Shown here: positions 26,966 to 34,708 of the stretch, in pieces | How positions within the stretch are numbered: position 1 is the first letter of the stretch | How the letters are laid out: every line of letters begins with the position of its first letter | Translations under genes and position numbers: made by a program | From: Nitratireductor sp. ZSWI3 | GTDB lineage: Bacteria; Pseudomonadota; Alphaproteobacteria; Rhizobiales; Rhizobiaceae | Length of the DNA: 38,142 nucleotides | Assembly (NCBI RefSeq): GCF_024655565.1 | Contig: NZ_JANKOF010000040.1 | Location: 1 to 38,142, forward strand | Direction: 5' to 3' | The notes under the pieces: generated by a model | What the model saw: the letters and a program-made list of their open reading frames with translations, nothing else | What the model was told of the DNA's origin: nothing | Databases searched by the model: none

Positions 26966-26985
26966 CGGGCCTCGTTTTTGGCCCG
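26966..26985. other. Hairpin upstream of the ThiE-like gene
   Basis: CGGGCC (26966-26971) and GGCCCG (26980-26985) form a 6-bp stem around an 8-nt T-rich loop. It lies 33 bp upstream of the ThiE-like start codon, in the minus-strand leader. It does not resemble the TPP riboswitch (THI box), whose CTGAGA core I do not see. Role unknown. Confidence 0.3.
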
Positions 26986-27161
26986 CCATTTTGGTTTGAA
27001 TGGGGCATAGACGAAGCGTGGGGCGCGCGACAAGGAGAATCGCCCCGGCTGAATGCCCGGCTGAATGAAAGTGGCACGAAACCGGCTGCCCCCTCGCCAA
27101 AACGGGGCGATGGCGCTATGCCTGTTCCCGCCCGGCCGTCGGGCCGCACGACCGATCCTCG

Positions 27162-27935
27162 ATGACGCCAATCCTGACCGACCCCACATTCTACCTCGCC
27201 GCGCTACCGGCCGTCTTTCTGGTCGGGCTGTCAAAAGGCGGTTTCGGCGGAGCCATGGCGCTGCTGGGTGTGCCGCTGCTGTCGCTGGTCGTGCCGCCGG
27301 TGCAGGCGGCGGCGATCCTGCTGCCGATCCTCATCGTCATGGACATGGTTTCGCTGTGGGCCTGGCGCGGCTTTTTCGATCCGCGCACGCTGTCGATCAT
27401 GCTGCCTGGTGCCCTTCTCGGCATCGCCATCGGCTGGGCGACGGCGGCCGTGGTGACGGAAGGGCACGTCCGGGTCATCGTCGGCCTGGTGGCGCTGGCC
27501 TTCTTCCTGCGCTGGCTGAGCGAAAAGCTGGGCGGGCGCGACCGCATCGCGAGCCACAGCGCGCCGCGCGGCCTGTTCTGGGGCGCGACCGCCGGCTTCA
27601 CCAGCTTCGTCGCCCACGCCGGCGGACCACCCTACCAGGTCTACGCCCTGCCCCTGAAGCAGGATCCGAAGCTCTACACCGGCACCAGCGTGATCTTCTT
27701 CGCGGTGGTCAACGCGGTGAAGCTGATCCCCTATTTCGCGCTCGGCCAGTTCGACCAGGCGAACCTGACGGCCTCCCTGATGCTGGTGCCGCTGGCACCG
27801 GTCGCCACGCTGACCGGTGTCTGGGTGATCAAGCGCATGAAGCCGGCGGTCTTCTACCCGTTCATGTATGGCATGGTGCTCATCGTTTCGCTGAAGCTCA
27901 TCCATGACGGCCTGTCCGATCTTCTGGGGTGGTGA
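27162..27935 (+). CDS. TauE/SafE (DUF81) family membrane permease
   Basis: A 257-residue integral membrane protein with about eight hydrophobic segments and the family's duplicated signatures. The first is GLSKGGFGGAMALLGVPLLSL near 21-41; the second is FVAHAGGPPYQVYALP near 147-162. Members export sulfite, sulfoacetate or other organosulfur anions, or import related acids; the substrate cannot be told. It is divergent from the ThiE-like gene. An acyl-CoA synthetase gene follows after 48 bp. Confidence 0.92.
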   Translation: MTPILTDPTFYLAALPAVFLVGLSKGGFGGAMALLGVPLLSLVVPPVQAAAILLPILIVMDMVSLWAWRGFFDPRTLSIMLPGALLGIAIGWATAAVVTEGHVRVIVGLVALAFFLRWLSEKLGGRDRIASHSAPRGLFWGATAGFTSFVAHAGGPPYQVYALPLKQDPKLYTGTSVIFFAVVNAVKLIPYFALGQFDQANLTASLMLVPLAPVATLTGVWVIKRMKPAVFYPFMYGMVLIVSLKLIHDGLSDLLGW

Positions 27936-27983
27936 CGCTGTTCAGCGCGTGTGCTTAATAGACAAAAAAACGGGAGGATTCTG

Positions 27984-29627
27984 GTGGCTGAAAACATGTA
28001 TGAGCGGGATCTCGACAAGAACTCCGCCAATTACCAGCCCTTGACGCCGCTCGTGTTCCTCGAGCGGGCCGCAAAGGTCTTTCCCGAGCGAGTAGCGGTC
28101 GTGCACGGCCGGCAACGCCTGTCCTACGCCGCATTCTGGGAGCGCTCGCTGAAGCTGGCTTCGGCGCTGGAGCGCCACGGCATCGGCAAGGGCGACACGG
28201 TGACGGTGATGTTGTCGAACACGCCGGCGATGCTGGAAGCCCATCACGGCGTGCCGATGGTCAAGGCCGTGCTTCATTCCCTCAACACCCGCCTCGATGC
28301 AGCGATCATCGCCTTCCAGCTAGACCATGCCGAGAGCAAGGTGGTGATCGTCGACCGCGAATTCTCCGGCGTGATGCAGGAGGCGCTGGCCCTGGCCAGC
28401 GTATCACCGCTGGTGATCGATTACGACGACCCGGAATTTCCGGAGGACGCGCCCTACGGGCAGGGCGACCGCATCGGCAGCATCGATTACGAGGCTTTCC
28501 TCGCCTCGGGCCGGGCGGATTTCGCCTGGTCGATGCCGGACGACGAGTGGGATGCGATCGCGCTGAACTATACGTCGGGCACGACCGGCAACCCGAAGGG
28601 GGTCGTCTATCATCACCGCGGCGCGGCGTTGATGGCCTACGCCAATACGGTGCATGCCGGTCTTGGCCGGGGCTCGGTCTATCTGTGGACGCTGCCGATG
28701 TTCCACTGCAACGGCTGGTGCTTTCCCTGGACGCTCGCGGTCACCGGCAGCACGCATGTGTGCCTGCGCTGGGTGCGCGCCAAGGCGATGTATGATGCGA
28801 TCGCCGATCACGGCGTCACGCATCTTTGCGGCGCGCCCATCGTCATGTCGGCATTGCTCAACGCGCCGGACGGCGAGAAGCGGGACTTTCCGCAGACCGT
28901 CACCTTCAACACGGCGGCCGCCCCGCCGCCGGAATCCATCCTTTCGGGGATGGCCGACGCCGGTTTCGCGGTCACCCATCTCTACGGCCTGACCGAGACT
29001 TACGGTCCGGCCGTGGTGAACGAATGGAAGGGCGAATGGGACGCGCTCGACAGCGCCGGACAGGCGATGCGCAAGGCGCGTCAGGGGGTGCGCTACGCGG
29101 CGCTCGAGGGCCTTGCCGTGATGGATCCGCAAACCATGGCCGAGACACCGCGCGACGGCGAGACGATCGGCGAGGTGATGTTCCGCGGCAACATCGTGAT
29201 GAAGGGGTATCTGAAGAACAAGGCGGCGAGCGAGGAGGCCTTTGCCGGCGGCTGGTTCCACTCGGGCGATTTGGGCGTCGTGCATCCCGACGGCTATATC
29301 CAGCTGAAGGACCGCTCCAAGGACATCATCATCTCCGGCGGCGAGAACATCTCCTCCATCGAGGTGGAGGATGCGCTCTACAAGCATCCGGCGATCGCCG
29401 CCTGCGGCGTGGTGGCGAAGACGCACGAGAAATGGGGGGAAACGCCGGTCGCCTTCGTCGAACTGAAGCCCGGCCGCACGGCGACGGAGAGCGAGATCCT
29501 CAACCATTGCCGGGCGCTTCTGGCGCATTTCAAATGCCCTAAGAGCGTTATTTTCTCTGAAATTCCAAAGACTTCGACGGGTAAGATTCAAAAATTCAGG
29601 CTGCGGGAGATGGCCGCAAGGCTATGA
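27984..29627 (+). CDS. Acyl-CoA synthetase (AMP-forming, ANL superfamily)
   Basis: A 547-residue adenylate-forming enzyme that activates a carboxylic acid as acyl-AMP and transfers it to CoA. The P-loop motif YTSGTTGNPKGV lies near 196-207, LYGLTETYGP near 334, GWFHSGDLG near 423, and the C-terminal catalytic lysine is in TSTGKIQKFRLR. Its style (NCNGW-like FHCNGWCFPW, GAPIVMS) fits medium/short-chain or DmdB-like ligases; the substrate is not decided. I prefer GTG 27984 because GGGAGG stands 6 nt upstream; GTG 27951 is an alternative. It is downstream of the TauE-like gene. Confidence 0.92.
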   Translation: MAENMYERDLDKNSANYQPLTPLVFLERAAKVFPERVAVVHGRQRLSYAAFWERSLKLASALERHGIGKGDTVTVMLSNTPAMLEAHHGVPMVKAVLHSLNTRLDAAIIAFQLDHAESKVVIVDREFSGVMQEALALASVSPLVIDYDDPEFPEDAPYGQGDRIGSIDYEAFLASGRADFAWSMPDDEWDAIALNYTSGTTGNPKGVVYHHRGAALMAYANTVHAGLGRGSVYLWTLPMFHCNGWCFPWTLAVTGSTHVCLRWVRAKAMYDAIADHGVTHLCGAPIVMSALLNAPDGEKRDFPQTVTFNTAAAPPPESILSGMADAGFAVTHLYGLTETYGPAVVNEWKGEWDALDSAGQAMRKARQGVRYAALEGLAVMDPQTMAETPRDGETIGEVMFRGNIVMKGYLKNKAASEEAFAGGWFHSGDLGVVHPDGYIQLKDRSKDIIISGGENISSIEVEDALYKHPAIAACGVVAKTHEKWGETPVAFVELKPGRTATESEILNHCRALLAHFKCPKSVIFSEIPKTSTGKIQKFRLREMAARL

Positions 29628-29663
29628 AGTAGAAACTATTTGAAACGACATTCGCGTCTTCCG

Positions 29664-29678
29664 TTAACCATTCATTAA
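29664..29678 (+). promoter_or_regulatory. Exact TTAA-N7-TTAA box (CtrA-type) before the small RNA candidate
   Basis: TTAACCATTCATTAA matches the bipartite CtrA recognition sequence TTAA-N7-TTAA exactly, with the common CCAT extension. It lies 23-37 bp before the first base-paired part of the small RNA candidate, the usual place of activating CtrA boxes over the -35 region. Binding is inferred. Confidence 0.6.
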
Positions 29679-29700
29679 GCTTTACGTGCGTTTACTGTGC

Positions 29701-29799
29701 TTATCCAGTGATCTGGATTCTTACCGAGTGGCTGGAGCCATTCTGTTTGACGCCTCCCTGTTTAAAACTCCTGAGAGCCGCCATCGCGGCTCTTTTTTT
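29701..29799 (+). ncRNA. Small RNA candidate, suhB/alpha-r8 (MmgR)-like, ending in an intrinsic terminator
   Basis: Three hairpins are visible in 99 nt. The first is ATCCAG-TGAT-CTGGAT (29703-29718). The second is AGTGGC-TGGA-GCCATT, including one G-U pair (29727-29742). The third is the terminator AGAGCCGC-CATC-GCGGCTCT with seven T. Between the last two lies an unpaired stretch with CGCCTCCCTG, an anti-Shine-Dalgarno motif like that of the rhizobial MmgR/suhB RNA family, which is recalled from memory. There is no open reading frame of note. An exact CtrA-type box precedes it. It could instead be the 3' end of the acs transcript or an attenuated leader of rcdA. Confidence 0.6.
29774..29799 (+). 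terminator. Intrinsic terminator
   Basis: A perfect 8-bp stem AGAGCCGC (29774-29781) and GCGGCTCT (29786-29793) with tetraloop CATC is followed by a T run (29793-29799). It is a textbook Rho-independent terminator on the plus strand, 147 bp after the acyl-CoA synthetase stop and upstream of rcdA. Confidence 0.92.
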
Positions 29800-29814
29800 G
29801 GCCATTTGGGGATG

Positions 29815-29829
29815 TTAACCCTTTATTAA
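29815..29829 (+). promoter_or_regulatory. Exact TTAA-N7-TTAA box (CtrA-type) upstream of rcdA
   Basis: TTAACCCTTTATTAA is a second exact bipartite CtrA-type box, located after the terminator and 137 bp before the rcdA ATG, so it belongs to rcdA. CtrA control of rcdA would form a feedback loop, since RcdA promotes CtrA degradation. Binding is inferred from the motif. Confidence 0.6.
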
Positions 29830-29965
29830 GGATAAGCTTGCCAACGGCTGTGGACGGGCGCATTTTGGCCATGAGCCGCAGTCATTGAGGCTCTCGTATG
29901 AGTATGATTGTAAGGGCAGTCCGGTCGCAGAACCGGCAAGTCGATCTTGGTGGGGCGTAAGCAAA

Positions 29966-30499
29966 ATGATTGAAGGCGGGACCGGTCGCGCGACAACGAT
30001 CAAGCTGGCCGAACATCGTGTTTTCTCGGATTCCTTCAAGCCGCTCTACAACCAGGGCATGGGACTGGTCGAGGAGGCCGCCGAGTATCTCGACGGCGAG
30101 GGGCGGGCCTCCGCCAAGGCGCTGTCGCCGACCGCTGCGGCCCTTTACGCGGCCGAATCCATGCGGCTCACCACGCGCCTGATGCAGCTTGCCTCCTGGC
30201 TTCTCCTGCAGCGCGCCGCCAACGCCGGCGAGATGACGCGCGATCAGGTGGCGGCGGAAAAATCCAAGGTCCGCCTCGACACGACCTCGCCGCAGGACAA
30301 GGCCCCGGACTGGTTGGCTCTGCCGGAAGCGTTTCGCGGTCTCGTGGTGCGATCCCTGCGCCTGCAGGATCTGGTCCGCCGGATGGACGACGAGATATAC
30401 GGGACCGAGGCGCAGGAGACCGACCCTCTGGCCCTGCTCAGCACGAATCCCGTGTTCGAGCAGATCACCCTTCTCAAGACGGCCTTCGGGCATCGCTGA
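29966..30499 (+). CDS. rcdA: Protease adaptor RcdA (DUF1465 family)
   Basis: A 177-residue helical protein of the DUF1465 family, founded by Caulobacter RcdA, the adaptor that with CpdR and PopA presents CtrA to ClpXP at the G1-S transition. Visible hallmarks are LAEHRVFSDSFKPLYNQGM-like helix 1 (14-32), the long helix YAAESMRLTTRLMQLASWLL, and RGLVVRSLRLQDLVRRMDDEIY near the C-terminus. The ATG at 29966 fits the family length; an upstream in-frame TTG (29885) adds 27 unrelated residues. A CtrA-type box lies 137 bp upstream. ruvC follows after 81 bp. Confidence 0.87.
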   Translation: MIEGGTGRATTIKLAEHRVFSDSFKPLYNQGMGLVEEAAEYLDGEGRASAKALSPTAAALYAAESMRLTTRLMQLASWLLLQRAANAGEMTRDQVAAEKSKVRLDTTSPQDKAPDWLALPEAFRGLVVRSLRLQDLVRRMDDEIYGTEAQETDPLALLSTNPVFEQITLLKTAFGHR

Positions 30500-30580
30500 A
30501 AGCGACGCCGGCACCATTTTCGCGACCGGCCGGGGAAAGTCGCTGCGTGGCAACGGGCTCGCGCGCGGCTATGGTGGGCC

Positions 30581-31096
30581 ATGAACATGGCGATTCGCAT
30601 CATCGGGATAGACCCCGGCCTCAGGCGCACCGGCTGGGCCGTCATCGACGCGCAGGGCAACTCCCTGCGCTTCGTCGGTGCCGGCACCGTGCGCTCCGAC
30701 GACAAGGCGGACCTCGCATCGCGCCTGTGCCAGTTGCATGACGGGCTGGCCGACATCGTCCACGACCACAGGCCGGACGAGGCGGCGGTGGAGGCGACCT
30801 TCGTCAACAAGGATGCCACCGCGACGTTGAAGCTCGGCCAGGCCCGCGGCATCGCCATGCTGGTTCCCGCCCGTGCCGGGCTGCGCGTGGCCGAATATGC
30901 GCCGAATGCGGTCAAGAAGGCGGTGATCGGGGTCGGCCATGGCGACAAGAAACAGATTCACATGATGGTCAAGGTGCTGATGCCGAAAGCGAGGTTCGAC
31001 ACGGACGACGCCGCCGACGCCATCGCCATCGCCATCTGTCATGCGCATCACCGGCAATCGGCGGTCGGCCGCCTCGCACTGGAAACCTTGAAATGA
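30581..31096 (+). CDS. ruvC: Holliday junction resolvase RuvC
   Basis: RuvC cuts Holliday junctions symmetrically with RuvAB. The 171-residue protein has the four acidic catalytic positions: D11 in [12 protein letters not shown]71 in VEATFVNKD, and the TDDAADA segment (D142-D146). ATG 30581 or 30587 are equally plausible. Its stop overlaps the ruvA ATG by 4 bp (ATGA), so the two are translationally coupled. Confidence 0.97.
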   Translation: MNMAIRIIGIDPGLRRTGWAVIDAQGNSLRFVGAGTVRSDDKADLASRLCQLHDGLADIVHDHRPDEAAVEATFVNKDATATLKLGQARGIAMLVPARAGLRVAEYAPNAVKKAVIGVGHGDKKQIHMMVKVLMPKARFDTDDAADAIAIAICHAHHRQSAVGRLALETLK

Positions 31097-31710
31097 TCGG
31101 CAAACTGAAGGGGCTCGTCGACGAGATCGGCGAGGATCATTGCATCATCGACGTGGGCGGTGTCGGCTATGTCGCCTATTGTCCGGCGCGCACGCTGTCG
31201 GGCCTGGAAGCGGGCACCGCGACGACGCTGTTCGTCGAGACCTATGTGCGCGAGGACATGATCCGGCTCTACGGGTTCCGCACGGCGCTGGACCGCGAGT
31301 GGTTCCGCCTGCTGCAGAACAATGTGCAGGGCGTCGGCGCCAAGGTGGCTTTGTCGGTGCTGTCGACCCTTTCGGCGCCGGAGCTCGCCAATGCGATCGC
31401 CCTCAAGGATGCGGCGACCGTGGCGCGCGCGCCGGGGGTCGGCAAGAAGGTGGCCGAACGCATCGTCGTCGAACTGAAGAGCAAGGCGCCGGCCTATGCG
31501 GGCGAGGCGAGCGGCACGATCGGCCTCAAGCAGGAGCTGGGCGAGGGCGTGGCGCCGACGCCCGTCGCCGACGCGGTCTCCGCGCTCGCCAATCTCGGCT
31601 ATTCGCGCGACATCGCGGCAAATGCCGTCGCCGCCGCCCTCAAGAACGCCGGCGAGGGCGCGGATGCGGGCACGCTGATTAGGCTTGGCCTGAAGGAGCT
31701 GGCGCGGTAG
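31093..31710 (+). CDS. ruvA: Holliday junction branch migration protein RuvA
   Basis: RuvA binds the four-way junction as a tetramer and loads RuvB. The 205-residue protein has the OB-fold N-terminus [26 protein letters not shown]. The helix-hairpin-helix domain is [13 protein letters not shown] and [15 protein letters not shown] flexible linker and a C-terminal RuvB-binding domain follow ([12 protein letters not shown]). Standard length. It is followed by an 88-bp gap containing an inverted repeat, then ruvB. Confidence 0.97.
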   Translation: MIGKLKGLVDEIGEDHCIIDVGGVGYVAYCPARTLSGLEAGTATTLFVETYVREDMIRLYGFRTALDREWFRLLQNNVQGVGAKVALSVLSTLSAPELANAIALKDAATVARAPGVGKKVAERIVVELKSKAPAYAGEASGTIGLKQELGEGVAPTPVADAVSALANLGYSRDIAANAVAAALKNAGEGADAGTLIRLGLKELAR

Positions 31711-31722
31711 TGGTGCGGTCCC

Positions 31723-31743
31723 AACAGATGGGTACCATCTGTT
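31723..31743. repeat. Inverted repeat between ruvA and ruvB
   Basis: AACAGATGG (31723-31731) and CCATCTGTT (31735-31743) form a perfect 9-bp inverted repeat with spacer GTA. It starts 13 bp after the ruvA stop. A second, weaker repeat GGACC/GGTCC follows at 31751-31769. It may be an operator-like palindrome or an mRNA hairpin between the two cistrons. It is not a LexA box (alphaproteobacterial GTTC-N7-GTTC). Confidence 0.6.
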
Positions 31744-31798
31744 TCGGTCGGACCACCAGCATCGGTCCAGCGTGATCTAGAGAAATGGAAATTTGCGG

Positions 31799-32845
31799 AT
31801 GACGGATGCCGACCGGCTCATTTCCGCCGACAAGCGCGGCGAGGACATCGACGCCACCATGCGGCCGCAGTCGCTGGACGAGTTCGTCGGCCAGAAGGCG
31901 GCGCGCGCCAATCTCAAGGTTTTCGTCGAGGCGGCGCGCGGTCGCGGCGAGGCGCTCGACCACGTGCTCTTCGTCGGCCCGCCGGGCCTCGGCAAGACGA
32001 CGCTGGCGCAGATCATGGCGCGCGAGCTAGGCGTCAATTTCCGCTCCACTTCTGGCCCGGTCATTGCCAAGGCCGGCGACCTGGCGGCGCTTCTGACCAA
32101 TCTGGAAGAGCGCGACGTGCTCTTCATCGACGAGATCCACCGGCTCAATCCGGCGGTGGAGGAAATCCTCTATCCGGCGATGGAGGATTTCCAGCTCGAC
32201 CTGATCATCGGCGAGGGGCCTGCCGCGCGTTCGGTGAAGATCGATCTCGCCAAGTTCACGCTGGTGGCCGCGACGACCCGTCTCGGCCTGCTCACCACGC
32301 CGCTGCGCGACCGGTTCGGCATTCCCGTGCGGCTCGACTTCTACACGGTCGACGAGCTGCAATCGATCGTCACGCGGGGGGCGCGCATTCTCGGCCTGCC
32401 GCTGGCCGGCGACGGGGCGGAGGAAATCGCCCGCCGGGCGCGCGGGACACCGCGCATCGCCGGCCGCCTGCTGCGCCGCGTTCGCGACTTCGCGACGGTG
32501 GCGGGGGTGAGCGAGGTAACGCGCAAGGTGGCCGACGAGGCCCTGTCGCGGCTCGAGGTGGATGCGCTCGGGCTCGATCAGCTCGACCGGCGCTACCTGA
32601 CCATGATCGTCGAGAATTTCGGCGGCGGGCCGGTCGGCATCGAGACCATAGCGGCCGCCCTCTCCGAGCCGCGCGATGCCATCGAGGACATCATCGAGCC
32701 CTACATGATCCAGCAGGGCTTCATCCAGCGCACGCCGCGCGGGCGGGTGCTGGCCGCCAAGGCGTGGCGCCACATGGGGCTGCAGCCGCCGAAGGAACTC
32801 GCCCAGACGCAGATCAGCCTGTTCCAGCAGGGAGAGGACGAATGA
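31799..32845 (+). CDS. ruvB: Holliday junction branch migration helicase RuvB
   Basis: The AAA+ hexameric motor that drives branch migration with RuvA. 348 residues: Walker A GPPGLGKT at 60-67, Walker [12 protein letters not shown], sensor 1 [18 protein letters not shown] with the arginine finger, and a winged-helix C-terminus ([16 protein letters not shown]). ATG 31799 begins MTDADRLIS; a TTG two codons upstream is less likely. The stop overlaps the ybgC start by 4 bp (ATGA). Confidence 0.97.
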   Translation: MTDADRLISADKRGEDIDATMRPQSLDEFVGQKAARANLKVFVEAARGRGEALDHVLFVGPPGLGKTTLAQIMARELGVNFRSTSGPVIAKAGDLAALLTNLEERDVLFIDEIHRLNPAVEEILYPAMEDFQLDLIIGEGPAARSVKIDLAKFTLVAATTRLGLLTTPLRDRFGIPVRLDFYTVDELQSIVTRGARILGLPLAGDGAEEIARRARGTPRIAGRLLRRVRDFATVAGVSEVTRKVADEALSRLEVDALGLDQLDRRYLTMIVENFGGGPVGIETIAAALSEPRDAIEDIIEPYMIQQGFIQRTPRGRVLAAKAWRHMGLQPPKELAQTQISLFQQGEDE

Positions 32846-33306
32846 GCGGCAAGGCGGGCAACCCCAGCGTCGGCCTTGCCGGAGAGCTCACCTCCTTCGG
32901 CCATCGGCTGGCGGCGCGCGTCTATTTTGCCGACACGGACTTCACCGGCGTCGTCTACCACGCCCGGTATCTGGAGTTTCTCGAGCGGGGGCGGTCCGAT
33001 TTCCTGCGGCTTGCGGGCGTCCATCACACCGAGCTGGCGGACGGCAAGCATGGCGAAACGCTGGCCTGGGTGGTGCGGCGCATGGAGATCGATTTTCGCC
33101 AGCCTGCACGTATCGACGACATCGTCACCATCGAGACGCGGACCGAGGCGATCTCGGGCGCACGCATCTTCATGGCGCAGAGACTGCTGCGCGATGAAGA
33201 TGTCCTCGTCGAAGCAAAGGTGGAGGCCGCCATCATCGGCAGCGGGGGCAAGCCGCGGCGGTTTCCGAAGGAGTGGCTCGCTGCATTCGCGCCAAAATCA
33301 GGCTGA
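32842..33306 (+). CDS. ybgC: Tol-Pal-associated acyl-CoA thioesterase YbgC
   Basis: A 154-residue hot-dog-fold thioesterase that hydrolyses short or medium acyl-CoA and is encoded with Tol-Pal genes in many proteobacteria. The active-site segment [19 protein letters not shown] carries the catalytic aspartate (D33) and the YHARYLEF helix. ATG 32842 overlaps the ruvB TGA, so ybgC joins the ruv operon to the tol genes. The 221 bp before tolQ hold a CtrA-like box. Confidence 0.93.
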   Translation: MSGKAGNPSVGLAGELTSFGHRLAARVYFADTDFTGVVYHARYLEFLERGRSDFLRLAGVHHTELADGKHGETLAWVVRRMEIDFRQPARIDDIVTIETRTEAISGARIFMAQRLLRDEDVLVEAKVEAAIIGSGGKPRRFPKEWLAAFAPKSG

Positions 33307-33316
33307 TCCGCGATTC

Positions 33317-33331
33317 CTAACGCTTAATTAA
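33317..33331 (+). promoter_or_regulatory. CtrA-like box (one mismatch) upstream of tolQ
   Basis: CTAACGCTTAATTAA followed by CCAT is CTAA-N7-TTAA, one mismatch from the CtrA consensus, 197 bp before tolQ. It sits in the only sizeable gap between ybgC and tolQ, where a separate tol promoter is expected. Confidence 0.35.
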
Positions 33332-33527
33332 CCATAACGGGTCATGAAGAAATTCATGAAATCCGTCGCGAATCCGTGCGCCTTCCTTTCACCAAAATTT
33401 CCCGGAAAAAGGAGCGCTGAAGCATCTTGCGGAGACGCCTCGGAGTAGACGAGGGCAACGGCACGCAAGCGGGGGCGCGACCGGAACCGAGATGTACGCC
33501 GCCCTGATCTTAAGAGGATGATGATCC

Positions 33528-34241
33528 ATGGAAAGTGTTACGCTCGCCGCACCGGGTGGGGAGTTGTCGATCTGGGCGCTGTTCTGGCAGGCCGGATGGG
33601 TGGTCAAGCTGGTGATGATCGGGCTTCTCGTTGCCTCGGTCTGGACCTGGGCCATCATCATCGACAAGCTGATCGCCTATGCGCGCATGCGGACCGCGCT
33701 CAACCGTTTTGAGAAGACCTTCTGGTCCGGTCAGTCGCTCGAAGACCTCTATCGTGCCCTTTCGGAACGCAAGACCTCCGGCATGGGATCGATCTTCGTC
33801 GCCGCCATGCGCGAGTGGAAGAAGAGCTTCGAGAAGGGCGCTCGCTCGCCGATCGGCTTGCAGACGCGCATCGACAAGGCCATGGACCTGGCGCTGACGC
33901 GCGAGATGGAGCGGCTCGAAAGCCGGCTCGGCTTCCTCGCCTCGATCGGGTCCTCGGCGCCCTTTATCGGCCTGTTCGGCACGGTGGTCGGCATCATGAC
34001 CTCGTTCCAGGCGATCGCCGGCTCGAAATCCACCAACCTGGCGGTGGTGGCGCCCGGCATCGCCGAGGCGCTGCTGGCGACGGCAATCGGCCTGCTCGCA
34101 GCCATCCCGGCGGTCATCGCCTACAACAAGCTGTCGTCGGATGCTGGCAAGCTGGGCGGCCGCATGGAAGGCTTCGCGGACGAGTTTTCAACCATCCTGT
34201 CGCGGCAGATCGACGAAAAGGTCGCTGCCAAGGCCGCTTAG
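33528..34241 (+). CDS. tolQ: Tol-Pal system proton channel protein TolQ
   Basis: TolQ with TolR forms the proton-motive-force-driven motor that energises TolA during envelope constriction. 237 residues, three transmembrane helices: about 15-40, 135-160 (LASIGSSAPFIGLFGTVVGIM) and 170-195 (GIAEALLATAIGLLAAIPAVI). The conserved Thr/Ser pore residues and SKSTNLAVVAPGIAEAL are present. GAGGATG precedes the ATG. tolR starts 10 bp later. Confidence 0.96.
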   Translation: MESVTLAAPGGELSIWALFWQAGWVVKLVMIGLLVASVWTWAIIIDKLIAYARMRTALNRFEKTFWSGQSLEDLYRALSERKTSGMGSIFVAAMREWKKSFEKGARSPIGLQTRIDKAMDLALTREMERLESRLGFLASIGSSAPFIGLFGTVVGIMTSFQAIAGSKSTNLAVVAPGIAEALLATAIGLLAAIPAVIAYNKLSSDAGKLGGRMEGFADEFSTILSRQIDEKVAAKAA

Positions 34242-34251
34242 GAGTCTGGAT

Positions 34252-34704
34252 ATGGGGATGTCAGTCGGTACGGCAGGCAATGGCGGGCGGCGGCGCGGCA
34301 GGCGCGGATCGCGCACCGGCCTGATTTCGGAAATCAACGTCACGCCGTTCGTCGACGTGATGCTGGTGCTGCTCATCATCTTCATGGTCGCAGCCCCCCT
34401 GTTGACGGTCGGCGTGCCCATCGACCTGCCGGAGACGCAGGCACGGGCGCTCAATTCGGAAACCCAGCCGATCACCGTTTCGGTGAACGACAAGGGGCAG
34501 GTCTATCTGCAGGAAACCGAGGTTCCGCTGAACGAGGTGGTGGCGAAGCTGCAGGCGATCGCGCGGTCGGGATACGACGAGCGCATCTATGTGCGCGGCG
34601 ACCGCTCGGCCGATTACGGCACCGTCATGCAGGTGATGGCGCGCATCTCGGCGGCCGGCTACCGCAATCTCGGGCTGGTGACCTTACAGGAACAGGAAAA
34701 CTGA
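34252..34704 (+). CDS. tolR: Tol-Pal system protein TolR
   Basis: TolR partners TolQ. 150 residues with a basic N-terminus (RRRGRRGSR) and a single transmembrane helix at about 33-53. The helix begins NVTPFVDVMLVLLIIFMV, with D35 as the proton-carrying aspartate. A periplasmic domain (about 60-150) binds peptidoglycan. The start at 34252 excludes a longer reading into tolQ. Four base pairs separate its stop from tolA. Confidence 0.96.
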   Translation: MGMSVGTAGNGGRRRGRRGSRTGLISEINVTPFVDVMLVLLIIFMVAAPLLTVGVPIDLPETQARALNSETQPITVSVNDKGQVYLQETEVPLNEVVAKLQAIARSGYDERIYVRGDRSADYGTVMQVMARISAAGYRNLGLVTLQEQEN

Positions 34705-34708
34705 CCGG

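Noticed and set aside
26934-27161. A TPP riboswitch upstream of the ThiE-like gene
   Set aside because: I could not find the CTGAGA core and paired helices of a THI box on the minus strand; only a simple hairpin is present.
27961-27980. A-rich tract after the TauE-like gene as a terminator
   Set aside because: There is no stem before it; it is the leader just ahead of the GGGAGG ribosome site of the acyl-CoA synthetase.
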